A stretch of DNA of 64,000 bases from Acidimicrobiales bacterium (GTDB lineage: Bacteria; Actinomycetota; Acidimicrobiia; Acidimicrobiales; UBA8190). The notes below the pieces were generated by a model. The model was not told the origin of the DNA. It worked only from the letters and a program-made list of their open reading frames with translations, and ran no database searches. The stretch spans positions 1 to 64,000 of the forward strand of contig JASHUM010000033.1 in NCBI GenBank assembly GCA_030040015.1, written 5' to 3'. This document shows, piece after piece, positions 1 through 9,367 of the stretch (the stretch's first letter is position 1; each line of letters starts with the position of its first letter). A program made the translations under genes and the position numbers.

Positions 1-272
1 AAGAATTCTCGCCGCATTACCCATGGTCGCTCGCCTGGCGCGATGGTCGGATTCCTCAGGCCACGGCCGATTTTCTCGAGCTGGCCCACGAGACCGCCAC
101 CTCCCGCTCCTGGCGGGACTTCGACCCATCTCAGCCGTCGCGGGCTTGGTTGCCACCAGACGACCCGGTGGCAGAGGAGCTGGGGTTTGAACCCCCAAGA
201 GACCTCGTACGAAGTTCAAGAAGGAAGCTAGTAATCACCGGAGAGATCAAGGAGTCCATCATGCCCAACTAA
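1..272 (+). CDS. C-terminal fragment of a LysR-type regulator (5' end outside window)
   Basis: Frame 3 is open from the left edge to TAA at 270-272: EFSPHYPWSLAWRDGRIPQATADFLELAHETATSRSWRDFDPSQPSRAWLPPDDPVAEELGFEPP..., resembling the C-terminal end of LysR substrate-binding domains (PWSLxWRxxxxxPxxxxFLELA). Confidence 0.5.
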   Translation, partial: EFSPHYPWSLAWRDGRIPQATADFLELAHETATSRSWRDFDPSQPSRAWLPPDDPVAEELGFEPPRDLVRSSRRKLVITGEIKESIMPN

Positions 273-693
273 ACCTGGTGGACAGTTCTTGGCCCGAATC
301 GGTAGAAACCTCGCCTCAACACGGTCAGGGGTGCACCTGAGAGCCTGCACCAAGATCAAGGCGCATGGATTGCATGATCTGGAACGTAGAGGTCCGAGTG
401 AATTCCACGATGTCAGCCGCTGCGAGCACACCGGTGTACTTCTGGACGACGGGAGCGGTGGCAGTATCAGTAACGGCGTCGAGGTAACCCTTTACACCTG
501 TTGCCAGCGGAGCAGCTGCGACGGTTCGGTCGCGACGCAGACCGGATCGTCTCGAAGATCGACAGGTCCGCAATCAACTCTTGTTGACTGGTCGTAACGA
601 CCGCACGCCTACGGAGATTTGGCGGAACGCACCGGCTATGTCGTCAGCCCACCAGAGCAGGCGCTAACCGTCGTCACGCGACGATCGGTCTCC

Positions 694-3408
694 TCACCCG
701 TCGAGGACGATGGCCGGTGCCACGTCCGTCGCGCCCGGACCACCGACGCCGAGCGGGCCGTGCCACTGGGCGTCGGGCGTCTGCCAGAACACCCACAGGG
801 CGCCACCGGGTCCTTGCGTTGCGATCGTGGGCAGGCCATCGCTCGCCGTCACCATGGCCGGGACGGCTCCCGTCGAGCCCGGGCCACCGACGCCGAGCGG
901 GCCGTGCCACTGGGCGTCGGGGGTCTCCCAGAACACCCACAAGGCGCCACCGGGTCCCTGCGTTGCGATCGTGGGCAGGCTGTTTCCGGCCAGGGCGATG
1001 GACGGCGACGTCTCCGTCGAGCCCGGGCCACCGACGCCGAGCGGGCCGTGCCACTGGGCGTCGGGTGTCTCCCAGAACACCCACAAGGCGCCACCGGGTC
1101 CCTGCGTTGCGATCGTGGGCAGGCCGTCGAGGGAGGTCACCATGGCCGGCGTGGTCGCCGTCGAGCCGGGACCACCGACGCCGAGCGGGCCGTGCCACTG
1201 GGCGTCGGGCGTCTGCCAGAACACCCACAATGCGCCACCGGGTCCCTCCGTCGAGACGACCGGCAGGCCGTCTCCGGCCAGGACCATCGACGGTGTGGTC
1301 GCCGTCGAGCCCGGACCACCGACGCCGAGCGGGCCGTGCCACTGGGCGTCGGGCGTCTCCCAGTAGAGCCACAGGACGTCACCTGGGCCCCGCGCCGCGA
1401 TGGTGGGCAGGCCGTCGGCCGCTGCGACCATGGCCGGGGTGCCGAACGTCGACCCGGGGTTGCCGACCTGAAGCGGGCCGTGCCACTGGGCGTCGGGTGT
1501 CTGCCAGTACACCCACAAGGTGTTGCTCGGCCCCTCAACGGCGATGATGGGAAGCCCTGATGGGCCGTTGACCACGGCAGGGGTGCCGAACGTCGATCCA
1601 GGGTTGCCCACCTGGAGCGGGCCGTGCCACTGGGCATCAGCGGTCTGCCAATAGACCCAGAGGGTGTTGCTCGGTCCCTCGGTGGCGACCACCGGAAGGC
1701 TCGATGCGCCTGGCTGAGTGACGTGGGCCAGCGCCGGAGTCGACGGTGCCGTCGTCGTCGTTGTCGTCGCCAGGGTCGTGGGTGTCGGCACCGTGGTGGT
1801 CGTGGTCGTCGTGGTGGGGTGCGGCGTCGTGGTCGTGGTCGACGTCGTGGTCGTGGTGGGGTGACTCGTGGTCGTGGTGGTCGGCGTCGTGGTGGTCGTA
1901 GTCGACGTCGTGGTGGTGGTCGTCGTGCCCCCGCCTCCGCTCGAGCCGGGAGTCGTGTCCGGGCAGGACGCCGAGGACGAGAAGAGCGAGTTGGTCGCCG
2001 GTGCCACACCGAGCGCCAGGAGCTCGCAGTACTCGGCCGTGCCCATGGTGGACGGGTCCCCGGTGGTCCAGTTGCTGATGAGGTTGGGGTCGCAGCTGTA
2101 GGTCGTCCACGACCAGCCCACGTACCCGATGTCCACCCCCGCCGAGGTGTCCTCGGCGTCGACCGACTGCAGGAACGGGGTCAGATTGGTGCTGGCGCAG
2201 TTGAAGTCGCCCACCTCGTCGATGAGGACTGGGACGGTCTCAGCCGTCTCCACGATGGCGTTGGACCCGTATCCGCCGCTCACCCCCGCCGAGGGGCAGG
2301 CGGTGGCGACGTTGGTCGTCACCGAGCACGGCGAGTTGCCGGAGGGGAAGTAGATGTGCACCGAGGCAGCCAGCTGGTGGTCGGGGTCGATCGACACCCC
2401 GCCCGGGTCGAAGGTCTGGAGCCAGGCATCCATGTCCCCGGCGAAGTCCGGGCCCCCGACGAGGAGAGGCGCCGTAGTGTTGTAGTCGCGGATGTCGTCG
2501 ACGAGTGCCTTCATGCCCTCACCGGCGTAGGTGGCGGTGGGGATCTCGTTCCCGTAGTCGCTCGAGTTCTCGTTCGTGTAGTCAGGGACGGTGCAGCCGT
2601 TCAGCACGCAGTCCCAGCCGGTGGTGGTGTCCCCGCTGGCCTCGGCGTTGGGCGGGAAGGGCTCGTTGAACACCCCGAAGATCACCGCGTGGTTGTCGGC
2701 GAAGTAGGAGGCCACCGACTTCCAGAAGTCGTCGGAGTTGGGAGACGAAGGAAGGGGGTTCTGGGCGTCCATGCTGCCCGAGTCGCTGATGAGCTCAGAG
2801 CCGGGGGCGTTCAGGTGCAGGTCGAGCTCGGCGTAGATCCCGGCCGCGTTCAGGGCGTCGACGTACTCGCCCATCTCGTGCATGTAGGCGTTGACCGACG
2901 TGTCGTAGGTATCGCCGGCCGGGATCGGGTAGGCGGTGCCGTCGTCGGAGGTCTGGGACGTGGTGGACGGCACCCCGTTGATCCCCAGCCAGCACTCCTC
3001 GTTCAGGTTGACCCGGACCACGTTGATGCCCCACGCCTTCATGGCGTCGATCTCGGTGGAGTAGTTGCCGGCGGTGGTGGCGGTCGAGGGGGTGATGGTG
3101 GGGTCGTCGTAGAAACCCTGCCCGCTCTGGGCGCAGTCGTACTGGGTGCCTTCGGTGTTCACCCCGCGCAGGACGACTTCCTGCCCGGCTTGGTTGATGA
3201 ACTCGTTGCCGCAGATGGCGATCGAGAAGGTCCCGGTCGGTGGTGTGCACGTGGTTGCACCCGCCGGCGCTCCCGGGACGTCGCGAACGAGCGTTGCGAG
3301 CCCCACCAACACCAGGGCTCCACCGGCGATGCGCAGTGCCCTCGACCGCCGGGCCGCCTCCCCACGTCCGACAGGCAGTTGCGTATCCGTTGGGATACTA
3401 CGCTCCAC
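694..3408 (-). CDS. Secreted glycoside hydrolase family 5 (cellulase-like) with Thr-rich linker and C-terminal seven-repeat propeller-like domain
   Basis: N-terminal hydrophobic segment; GH5-like core with GVFNEPFPPN (acid/base NEP) and VLIDEVGDF (nucleophile-like); poly-Thr/Pro/Ser linker; 7 copies of a 48-aa repeat containing DAQWHGP. Confidence 0.88.
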   Translation of the reverse strand: MERSIPTDTQLPVGRGEAARRSRALRIAGGALVLVGLATLVRDVPGAPAGATTCTPPTGTFSIAICGNEFINQAGQEVVLRGVNTEGTQYDCAQSGQGFYDDPTITPSTATTAGNYSTEIDAMKAWGINVVRVNLNEECWLGINGVPSTTSQTSDDGTAYPIPAGDTYDTSVNAYMHEMGEYVDALNAAGIYAELDLHLNAPGSELISDSGSMDAQNPLPSSPNSDDFWKSVASYFADNHAVIFGVFNEPFPPNAEASGDTTTGWDCVLNGCTVPDYTNENSSDYGNEIPTATYAGEGMKALVDDIRDYNTTAPLLVGGPDFAGDMDAWLQTFDPGGVSIDPDHQLAASVHIYFPSGNSPCSVTTNVATACPSAGVSGGYGSNAIVETAETVPVLIDEVGDFNCASTNLTPFLQSVDAEDTSAGVDIGYVGWSWTTYSCDPNLISNWTTGDPSTMGTAEYCELLALGVAPATNSLFSSSASCPDTTPGSSGGGGTTTTTTTSTTTTTTPTTTTTSHPTTTTTSTTTTTPHPTTTTTTTTVPTPTTLATTTTTTAPSTPALAHVTQPGASSLPVVATEGPSNTLWVYWQTADAQWHGPLQVGNPGSTFGTPAVVNGPSGLPIIAVEGPSNTLWVYWQTPDAQWHGPLQVGNPGSTFGTPAMVAAADGLPTIAARGPGDVLWLYWETPDAQWHGPLGVGGPGSTATTPSMVLAGDGLPVVSTEGPGGALWVFWQTPDAQWHGPLGVGGPGSTATTPAMVTSLDGLPTIATQGPGGALWVFWETPDAQWHGPLGVGGPGSTETSPSIALAGNSLPTIATQGPGGALWVFWETPDAQWHGPLGVGGPGSTGAVPAMVTASDGLPTIATQGPGGALWVFWQTPDAQWHGPLGVGGPGATDVAPAIVLDG
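697..1725 (-). repeat. 7 x 48-aa (144-bp) tandem repeat, propeller-like module of the GH5 protein
   Basis: Seven DAQWHGP(L)(Q/G)V units at 48-residue spacing in the translation; the distal copies are nearly identical. Confidence 0.9.
1740..1935 (-). repeat. Low-complexity Thr/Ser/Pro linker coding tract (TTTTTTTSTTTTTTPTTTTT...)
   Basis: GTCGTGGTGGTCGTC-type simple sequence on + strand encoding poly-Thr on - strand. Confidence 0.85.
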
Positions 3409-3541
3409 GACGCGCCCCTCCTCCGGGGAGCTATATCGGGCGCGTCATGGCGCGACTGAATAGGTAGCGGCGGCTTTCTTCTGATCGCGCCAGTTGCACT
3501 CGCGCGTCATTGCGTGCGCGCGTATGGGATCCGTCACTCGT

Positions 3542-3557
3542 GTCGCACGCGTGCGAC
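3542..3557. promoter_or_regulatory. 16-bp perfect palindrome GTCGCACG|CGTGCGAC in divergent intergenic region
   Basis: Read directly in sequence between GH5 (-) and the DinB-like gene (+). Confidence 0.4.
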
Positions 3558-3676
3558 GTCACGCGCCACGCCGAGGTCAGAACGTCACGGCTTGACTAGC
3601 GGCGACCCCGGCGGGCATTCTCCGGACGACGCGACCGGGGCGGCCCGGAGAACGACGCGGCGGAAGGAGGCCGGAG

Positions 3677-4339
3677 ATGACCCTTGCACGCCAGGTAGTG
3701 GTTCCCGGGATGCTCGCCGAGTACGAGGACTTCGGCGCGCTGCTCTCGTCGCGCTCTGGCCCAGAGTGGGATCTGCCGAGCCGATGCGAAGGATGGAGTG
3801 TGGGGGACGTCGCCGCTCACGTGGTGGGTCAGCTCACCGACGTCGTCAACCTGCGCCTCGAAGGGCTCGGCACACCTGCGGTGACGCAGCGCCAGGTGGA
3901 GGAACGCCGGGGCCGGTCACCCGACGATCTGGCCGGGGAGCTCGCCGAGGCCACGCGCACCGCCGGGCCACTGGCCGCTTCCTTCGACGACGAGTCCTGG
4001 AACGCACCGGGTCCACCCGGGGTGGTCGGCACGCTGGGCTTCGGTCTGGAGTCGCTGTGGTTCGACACCTACCTCCACGCCGACGACATCCGCGACGCCC
4101 TCGGCGTGGCTTCGGTCGTCGGACCGGGGATGGTGCCGTCGCTCTCCCACATCGCCCAGGTCCTCACCGATCAAGGATGGAGGCCGGCGACCTTGCACCT
4201 CGACGGCTATGAGGAGTTCGCCGTGTCCGGAGGAGGCCCGCCGATCACCGGGGACGCCATGGCCTTCCTCCTGGCCGCGACCGGCCGTGGCGATTCGTCG
4301 CCTCTTGGGCTGGACCCGAGCGTCAACATCTACCGCTGA
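3677..4339 (+). CDS. DinB-like / maleylpyruvate isomerase N-terminal domain (mycothiol-dependent superfamily) protein
   Basis: Sequence pattern ...WDLPSRCEGWSVGDVAAHVVGQLTDVVN... typical of TIGR03083/MDMPI proteins. Confidence 0.75.
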   Translation: MTLARQVVVPGMLAEYEDFGALLSSRSGPEWDLPSRCEGWSVGDVAAHVVGQLTDVVNLRLEGLGTPAVTQRQVEERRGRSPDDLAGELAEATRTAGPLAASFDDESWNAPGPPGVVGTLGFGLESLWFDTYLHADDIRDALGVASVVGPGMVPSLSHIAQVLTDQGWRPATLHLDGYEEFAVSGGGPPITGDAMAFLLAATGRGDSSPLGLDPSVNIYR

Positions 4340-4349
4340 TCCATCCCGA

Positions 4350-5057
4350 TCAGCTCGACGAGACGGCCTCCGCCGACGGTGGCGAGGACCGCCGTCGCGA
4401 CCCGGATCCCCGTAGCCGGTAGAGCAGCGCCTGGGCGTCGCTGTCCAGGCGCTCGGCAGCGCGATCGGGCCCCTGGGGTCGAGAACCGAGACGCTCGGTC
4501 AACACGTCGATGTTGTGCACCGCTGCCTCCAACTGGCCCCGCAAGGCGTCGCGCTCCTCGCTCACGGACTGGACCTCGGCCCGGGAACGAGCCAAGTCGC
4601 GCTGGAGGCCCTCGACCTTTCCTTCGAGCTGGTCGATCCGCCGACGCGCCCAGGCCGCCTGGTCGACGCCACCACGGCTCTCCGCAGACTCGGCGGTGAC
4701 CAGCGTCCGCGTCACCCGGGCCAGCAGAGCGGCGGCCAACTCGTCGTAGTCCAAGGCGCCGTCCCCGTGAGTGTCGCTCGCACCGAGACGAGCCGGGGGA
4801 CGTTCGGAGGAGACGGGCCGACTGCCCGTGGCCGAGTCGGAGGCGGCAATGCGATACGTGCGCTTTCCCCGCACCTGTCGGACCACTTCGCCTGCTTCGG
4901 CCATCAGGCTCACCACGCGGATGAATCCGGCGTCTCCGCCGGCGTAACCAACGGCGTCTTTCAATTGTGACGTGGCCCGTCCACTCGAGTCCTCGACTGG
5001 GCCGTGTTCGACGAGGTAGTCGATGACGCGTTGACGGACGGTGGTGTCTCTGGGCAC
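4350..5057 (-). CDS. Conserved hypothetical: N-terminal winged-helix-like segment plus C-terminal coiled coil
   Basis: RQRVIDYLVEHGPVED...LKDAVGYAGGDAGFIRVVSLMAEAGEVVRQVRGKRTYRI followed by heptad-rich region QLEGKVEGLQRDLARSRAEVQSVSEERDALRGQLEAAV. Confidence 0.55.
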   Translation of the reverse strand: MPRDTTVRQRVIDYLVEHGPVEDSSGRATSQLKDAVGYAGGDAGFIRVVSLMAEAGEVVRQVRGKRTYRIAASDSATGSRPVSSERPPARLGASDTHGDGALDYDELAAALLARVTRTLVTAESAESRGGVDQAAWARRRIDQLEGKVEGLQRDLARSRAEVQSVSEERDALRGQLEAAVHNIDVLTERLGSRPQGPDRAAERLDSDAQALLYRLRGSGSRRRSSPPSAEAVSSS

Positions 5058-5202
5058 GGTTGCTGGCTCCTTGCCCTGTTGCGGAGGGATAGGGGGTCCC
5101 GAATGCGAAGCGCGATCGTGGCACCACAGACGGGGATTCGTCTTCAGCCTACCGCCCGCCCGGCCTGACCAGCCACACGGCGCTGCTAGGGCCGTTGAGG
5201 AC

Positions 5203-6126
5203 CTATCGGGCTCGCCGGGCGCGAGGTACCCGGACCTGGCGATCCGGCGAGTAGCGCTGGGTGAAGGAGACCACCACCCGGGCCACGACGATGAGGAGGA
5301 CGACCAGCAAGATCAGGATCAGCGCGGCAGAGTTGGCCAGCTGGTGGGCCGAGTTGGACGGCTGGTTGTAGAAGGTGAACACCGCATAGGTCAAGTACCC
5401 GAGCGGAGAGTGGGTGAGGGAGAACGTCGGCCCGTTGCCGCTGTAGCCGGCGGTGTAGAGCAACGGTGCCGTCTCCCCCACGGCGATGGCGGCAGCGACG
5501 ATCAAGCCTGTGACGATGCCGGGCAGGGCGGGTTTGAGCACCAGGCGTCGCAGCATGTACCCGCTGCGCATACCCAGGGCTTCGCCGCCTTCGCGATAGG
5601 CGGTCGGCACGTTGCGGATGGCCACCTCGGTCGTCTTGGTGATGTAGGGGATGACGAGCACCGAGAGCACGATGACGGCAGCAGCCAGCGAGAAGCCCCA
5701 ATGGAACACGCCGGCCACCAACGCGATGTAGCCCACGTAGCCCAGGACGATTGATGGCACGCCGGAGAGGACCTCTGACGCACCGCGCAACAGCTGGCCG
5801 CGTTCAGGCGGGCAGAACTCGGCCAGGTACAGCCCGCCGGCGATGCCCACCACCCCCGCCACCACCAGCACCAGGGCGGTGATGAGGAATGTGCCCTGGA
5901 TGGCGTTGAGCAAGCCACCTCCGTTGCCCTGCTGGTCGGTGGTGAGCACGTTCCAGTGCCAATGGGGCAACGAGTTCGCCAGCACACCTCCGATGATCCA
6001 GACCACCGGGACGACCAGCAGCACCAGCGCCAGTCCGCACGCGCCCCACAGGAAGACGTTCTTGGTCCGCCTGCGCCGAGTCCGGGCCTGGTTGCCGGCG
6101 GAACTCCGGGCCGTGGCGATGGCCAC
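5203..6126 (-). CDS. pstA: Phosphate ABC transporter permease PstA
   Basis: Polytopic permease with typical PstA segments (GGLYLAEFCPP, SGVPSIVLGYVGY, REGGEALGM); operon with pstC/pstS/pstB. Confidence 0.92.
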   Translation of the reverse strand: MAIATARSSAGNQARTRRRRTKNVFLWGACGLALVLLVVPVVWIIGGVLANSLPHWHWNVLTTDQQGNGGGLLNAIQGTFLITALVLVVAGVVGIAGGLYLAEFCPPERGQLLRGASEVLSGVPSIVLGYVGYIALVAGVFHWGFSLAAAVIVLSVLVIPYITKTTEVAIRNVPTAYREGGEALGMRSGYMLRRLVLKPALPGIVTGLIVAAAIAVGETAPLLYTAGYSGNGPTFSLTHSPLGYLTYAVFTFYNQPSNSAHQLANSAALILILLVVLLIVVARVVVSFTQRYSPDRQVRVPRARRAR

Positions 6127-6127
6127 G

Positions 6128-7273
6128 TCAGATACCTCGGCCCACGGGCAGCGCCGTGGTCGCCACCCGCCGGACGAGCAAGCGCGCTCCCACGTTGGCG
6201 AGCAAGGTGATCACGAGAAGCACCAATGCCAACTCGGCCAGTGTGGCCACGGCCAGCCCGCTCGCGTCGGTGAAAGCGCCATCGAGCTGGCTCACGATGG
6301 TGGCGGCGATGGTGCTGAAGGCCGAGTAGAGGGAGCGGATGGGAGAGCCCACCAGGACGCCACTCACCATGGCCACGGCGATCGTCTCGCCCAGCGCCCG
6401 GCCCAGCCCCAGCATCGAGGCCCCGATCACGCCGGAACGCACCCAGGGGATGGTGACGGTGTTCGCCGCTTCGGCGTCGGTCATGCCCAGGGCCACCGCC
6501 CCCTCCACCGTCCCACGAGGCACCTGCCTGAGCAGGTCACGAGTGGTGGCAGCGATGATGGGCACGATCATCATGGCGAGGATCACACCCGACGTGAGCA
6601 GTCCCTGGCCGTTGCCGGTCGGACCGCGGAAGAACCGCAGCACCGGCACGTCGGGGACGTGGTTGGCCCACAAGGTGGCCACGTGGTGCATGAGGAACGG
6701 CCCCAGGGTCAAGAACCCCCACAGGCCGATCACGACACTGGGGACACCGGCCAGGATCTCCAGGCAGAAGCCGATGCCGTACGACAGCCGCGGAGGGAGT
6801 TTCTCGACCACCACCAGCGCCGTGCCGACGCCCACGGGGAGCGCTAGGACCATGGCGATGGCGGAGGACCCGATGGTCCCCAAGATGAGGGGCAGCGCGC
6901 CGTAGAGAGCGCCGGGGGGGTGGGCGACCCCGTGGGTGTGGAGGATCGGGGCGTAGAGATTGCCGAAGTTCCACACCGAGCGCCCGAAGAAGCCGAACCC
7001 GTTGTAGCGGATGGCCGGAATGGCCTTCCAGATCAGGGCGGCCATGATGAGGACGAGCACGATCAGCGGGAGGTGGGTGACCACCCGCAGCACCTGCGGA
7101 CCGAGGCGTTCTCCCCGCCACCATTTCTCCTGCCCGGCGCCGGGGCCTGCCGGGCCACCACCGCTCGGGTCATGGGCACCGGGATCCGGACCCCCACCGC
7201 CGCCCCCCGACTGGGAGGGGGCGGCGGTGGGGAGGTCCGTATCCGTCTTGGACACGGTGGCGCCGACCGTCAC
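6128..7273 (-). CDS. pstC: Phosphate ABC transporter permease PstC
   Basis: PstC signatures (LEILAGVPSVVIGLWGFLTLGP, GRALGETIAVAMVSG); operon context. Confidence 0.93.
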   Translation of the reverse strand: MTVGATVSKTDTDLPTAAPSQSGGGGGGPDPGAHDPSGGGPAGPGAGQEKWWRGERLGPQVLRVVTHLPLIVLVLIMAALIWKAIPAIRYNGFGFFGRSVWNFGNLYAPILHTHGVAHPPGALYGALPLILGTIGSSAIAMVLALPVGVGTALVVVEKLPPRLSYGIGFCLEILAGVPSVVIGLWGFLTLGPFLMHHVATLWANHVPDVPVLRFFRGPTGNGQGLLTSGVILAMMIVPIIAATTRDLLRQVPRGTVEGAVALGMTDAEAANTVTIPWVRSGVIGASMLGLGRALGETIAVAMVSGVLVGSPIRSLYSAFSTIAATIVSQLDGAFTDASGLAVATLAELALVLLVITLLANVGARLLVRRVATTALPVGRGI

Positions 7274-7289
7274 CGGGAGCCGGCGGGCG

Positions 7290-8465
7290 TCAGGAGATCT
7301 TGCTGATCAGCTTGGACGAGATGGCCTCGATCTGGGTGGGAAGAGCCACGAAGCCGACCTGGTCCAGGAACGTCGGCGCGTTGCCTCCGTTCGGATCGAT
7401 GGCCCACGCCAGCACGGCCCTGATCGCCTGGGCGGTGGTGCTGCTCGACTGCTTGGAGAGCACGATGCCGTACTCGAAGTTCACGATCGGGTAGCCGTCA
7501 GTGGCCGAGCCGTAGATCATCGAGATCGTGCCGCTGGCCGGGGTCGAGGAGGTGAACCCAGCCGCCTCGTCGCTGAAGGTCGCCTGGGTCGGCAGCTCGT
7601 AGTTCCCCGACTTGTTCTGCAGGGCCGCATAGCCCAGGCCGGCTCCCGTCGCTTCGGTCTGGTAGCTGATCCCGATGTAGGCCACGCAGCCGGGGTTCTT
7701 CTGGCACGCCTGCACCATGCCGCCGTTGCCCTGGGCCGTCACCTCTCCGGCCACGTTGGGCCACGAGATCGTCGTGCCAGGCGCAATCGTCCAACCGGTC
7801 GGGTCGCTGTCGGAGAGGAACGAGCTGAAGAGGAAGGTGTCACCCGAGCTGTCCGACCGGTGAATGGGGATGATGGTCAGGTTGGGCAGGGTGACGCCGG
7901 GGTTGAGGGCGGCGATCTTGGGGTCGTTCCAGTTGGTGATCGTCCCCTGGTAGATCTGCGCCAGCACGGAGCCGTCCAGCTTCAAGTGCGAAGTGGCGCT
8001 GATCCCCGGCACGTTGTAGTTGATCTCCTGGCCCGAGATGGCGAGGGGGATGTTCTCGATCCCCGGAGCCGCCGCCACCTGGCCAGGGGACAGGTAGGCG
8101 TCCGAGGCGCCGATGTTGACCGTGCCGTTCGAGGCGTCGGAGACGCCGGTACCCGACCCGGTCGAGGCCGTGGTGATCGTCACGTTCGAGTGGTCGGTGT
8201 GGATCTGCTCCTCCCACAGGTTGAACAGTGGGTACAGCAGGCTCGACCCGGTCTCCTGCAACGAGACTGCGGTCGTCGGCCACTTCTCCAGGCTGGAGAG
8301 CGACACCGAGGGCGTGGTGGTGGTGGTGGGCGAGCTCGAGGAACTCGAGCTACAGGCGCTCAGCAGCACGGCGGTGACGCCGAGGACGCTGAGCAGCCCC
8401 GCGCCAGCGAACCGGCGGCGGATTCTCGAGCGGTTCGTCGGTACTCCCGATTGGCGGGTGGGCAT
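7290..8465 (-). CDS. pstS: Phosphate ABC transporter substrate-binding lipoprotein PstS
   Basis: Lipobox LLSACSSSS; ETGSSLLYPLFNLWEEQ, GSGTGVSDASNGTVNIGASDAYL and IYQGTITNWNDPKIAALNPG motifs. Confidence 0.95.
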   Translation of the reverse strand: MPTRQSGVPTNRSRIRRRFAGAGLLSVLGVTAVLLSACSSSSSSSPTTTTTPSVSLSSLEKWPTTAVSLQETGSSLLYPLFNLWEEQIHTDHSNVTITTASTGSGTGVSDASNGTVNIGASDAYLSPGQVAAAPGIENIPLAISGQEINYNVPGISATSHLKLDGSVLAQIYQGTITNWNDPKIAALNPGVTLPNLTIIPIHRSDSSGDTFLFSSFLSDSDPTGWTIAPGTTISWPNVAGEVTAQGNGGMVQACQKNPGCVAYIGISYQTEATGAGLGYAALQNKSGNYELPTQATFSDEAAGFTSSTPASGTISMIYGSATDGYPIVNFEYGIVLSKQSSSTTAQAIRAVLAWAIDPNGGNAPTFLDQVGFVALPTQIEAISSKLISKIS

Positions 8466-8538
8466 GGGTGTACTGCTCCTTTCCTGAAGAGGCTGCAGGA
8501 TCAGGGGACTGTGAGAGGAATCGGGTGCGCGACCTTGG

Positions 8539-9348
8539 TCAGCCGATGCGTCCGCCGATATAGCTGACCGTTTCGGGTTGCTCGGGGTTGTCGAAGATCT
8601 GCGACGTCTCTCCGGCCTCCACCAGGTGGCCGTTGTACAGGAACGCCGTGGTGTTCGACACCCGCTTCGCCTGGGCCAGGTTGTGGGTGACGATGACGAT
8701 GGTGACGTCGGGCACCAGGTTGCGCAGCAGGTCCTCCACGATCTCGGTGGTCACCGGGTCGAGCGAGGAGGTGGGCTCGTCGAGGAGCAGGACGTCCGGT
8801 TCCACGGCGAGAGAGCGGGCCAGGCACAGCAATTGCTGCTGGCCCCCGGAGAGCCGGAAGGGCGAGTCGCCCAGCCGATCAGCCACCGCCCCCCACAGGC
8901 TCACTTCCTTGAGGTAGCGCTCGGCCACGTCGGTCAGTTCGGAACGAGACGCCATCCCGTGGGCTCGCACGCCGGCCACGACGTTGTCGCGGATGGACAT
9001 GGGGAACGGGTTGGGACGCTGGAACACCATCCCCACCCGGCGGCGCAGGCTGAGCAGGTCGGTGGAGGAGTCGGCGACGTCCTGCCCCTCGAGCTCGATG
9101 CGCCCCCGGCGCCAGTAGCCACGGATCTTGTCGTTCATGCGGTTCAGCGACCGGAGCAGGGTCGACTTCCCACAGCCGGTCGGCCCGATGAGGGCGGTGA
9201 TGCTCCCCCGTTCGATGGGCAGACCGATGCCATTGAGGACGGTCTTGGGGCCGAAACCGACCGAGACGTCGTCCACACTCATGACGGGCCGGTCGAGCAC
9301 GGTCCCGGCCGCGGGGCCAGCAACCGCCGGACTGGTCACCTCCGACAT
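8539..9348 (-). CDS. pstB: Phosphate ABC transporter ATP-binding protein PstB (start at MSEVTSP preferred over the longer ORF to 9459)
   Basis: Walker A GPTGCGKST, signature LSGGQQQLLCLARSLAVEPDVLLLDEPTSSLDP, RRVGMVFQRPNPFPMSI; the upstream extension overlaps the PHO-box-like array. Confidence 0.92.
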   Translation of the reverse strand: MSEVTSPAVAGPAAGTVLDRPVMSVDDVSVGFGPKTVLNGIGLPIERGSITALIGPTGCGKSTLLRSLNRMNDKIRGYWRRGRIELEGQDVADSSTDLLSLRRRVGMVFQRPNPFPMSIRDNVVAGVRAHGMASRSELTDVAERYLKEVSLWGAVADRLGDSPFRLSGGQQQLLCLARSLAVEPDVLLLDEPTSSLDPVTTEIVEDLLRNLVPDVTIVIVTHNLAQAKRVSNTTAFLYNGHLVEAGETSQIFDNPEQPETVSYIGGRIG

Positions 9349-9367
9349 CGCCGCCGAAGCTATCGAG

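Noticed and set aside
195-215. tRNA-like T-arm (CTGGGGTTTGAACCCCCA)
   Set aside because: Loop lacks the canonical C (TTTGAAC), no D/anticodon arms or acceptor stem fit around it, and it lies in the LysR reading frame.
619-1560. 313-aa plus-strand ORF with internal repeats (PLGVGRLPEHPQGATGSLRCDRGQA...)
   Set aside because: Antisense shadow of the GH5 propeller repeats; repetitive high-GC DNA gives open frames on the opposite strand.
1740-1935. Possible CRISPR-like or satellite array
   Set aside because: Simple-sequence DNA encoding the Thr-rich linker; no repeat-spacer structure.
1624-3459. 611-aa plus-strand ORF antisense to GH5
   Set aside because: Low-complexity Arg/Gly/Val composition typical of antisense frames in high-GC genes; the minus strand has clear GH5 motifs.
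9281-9294. TGACGGGCCGGTCG in pstB as a motif copy
   Set aside because: One mismatch and internal to coding sequence; likely chance.
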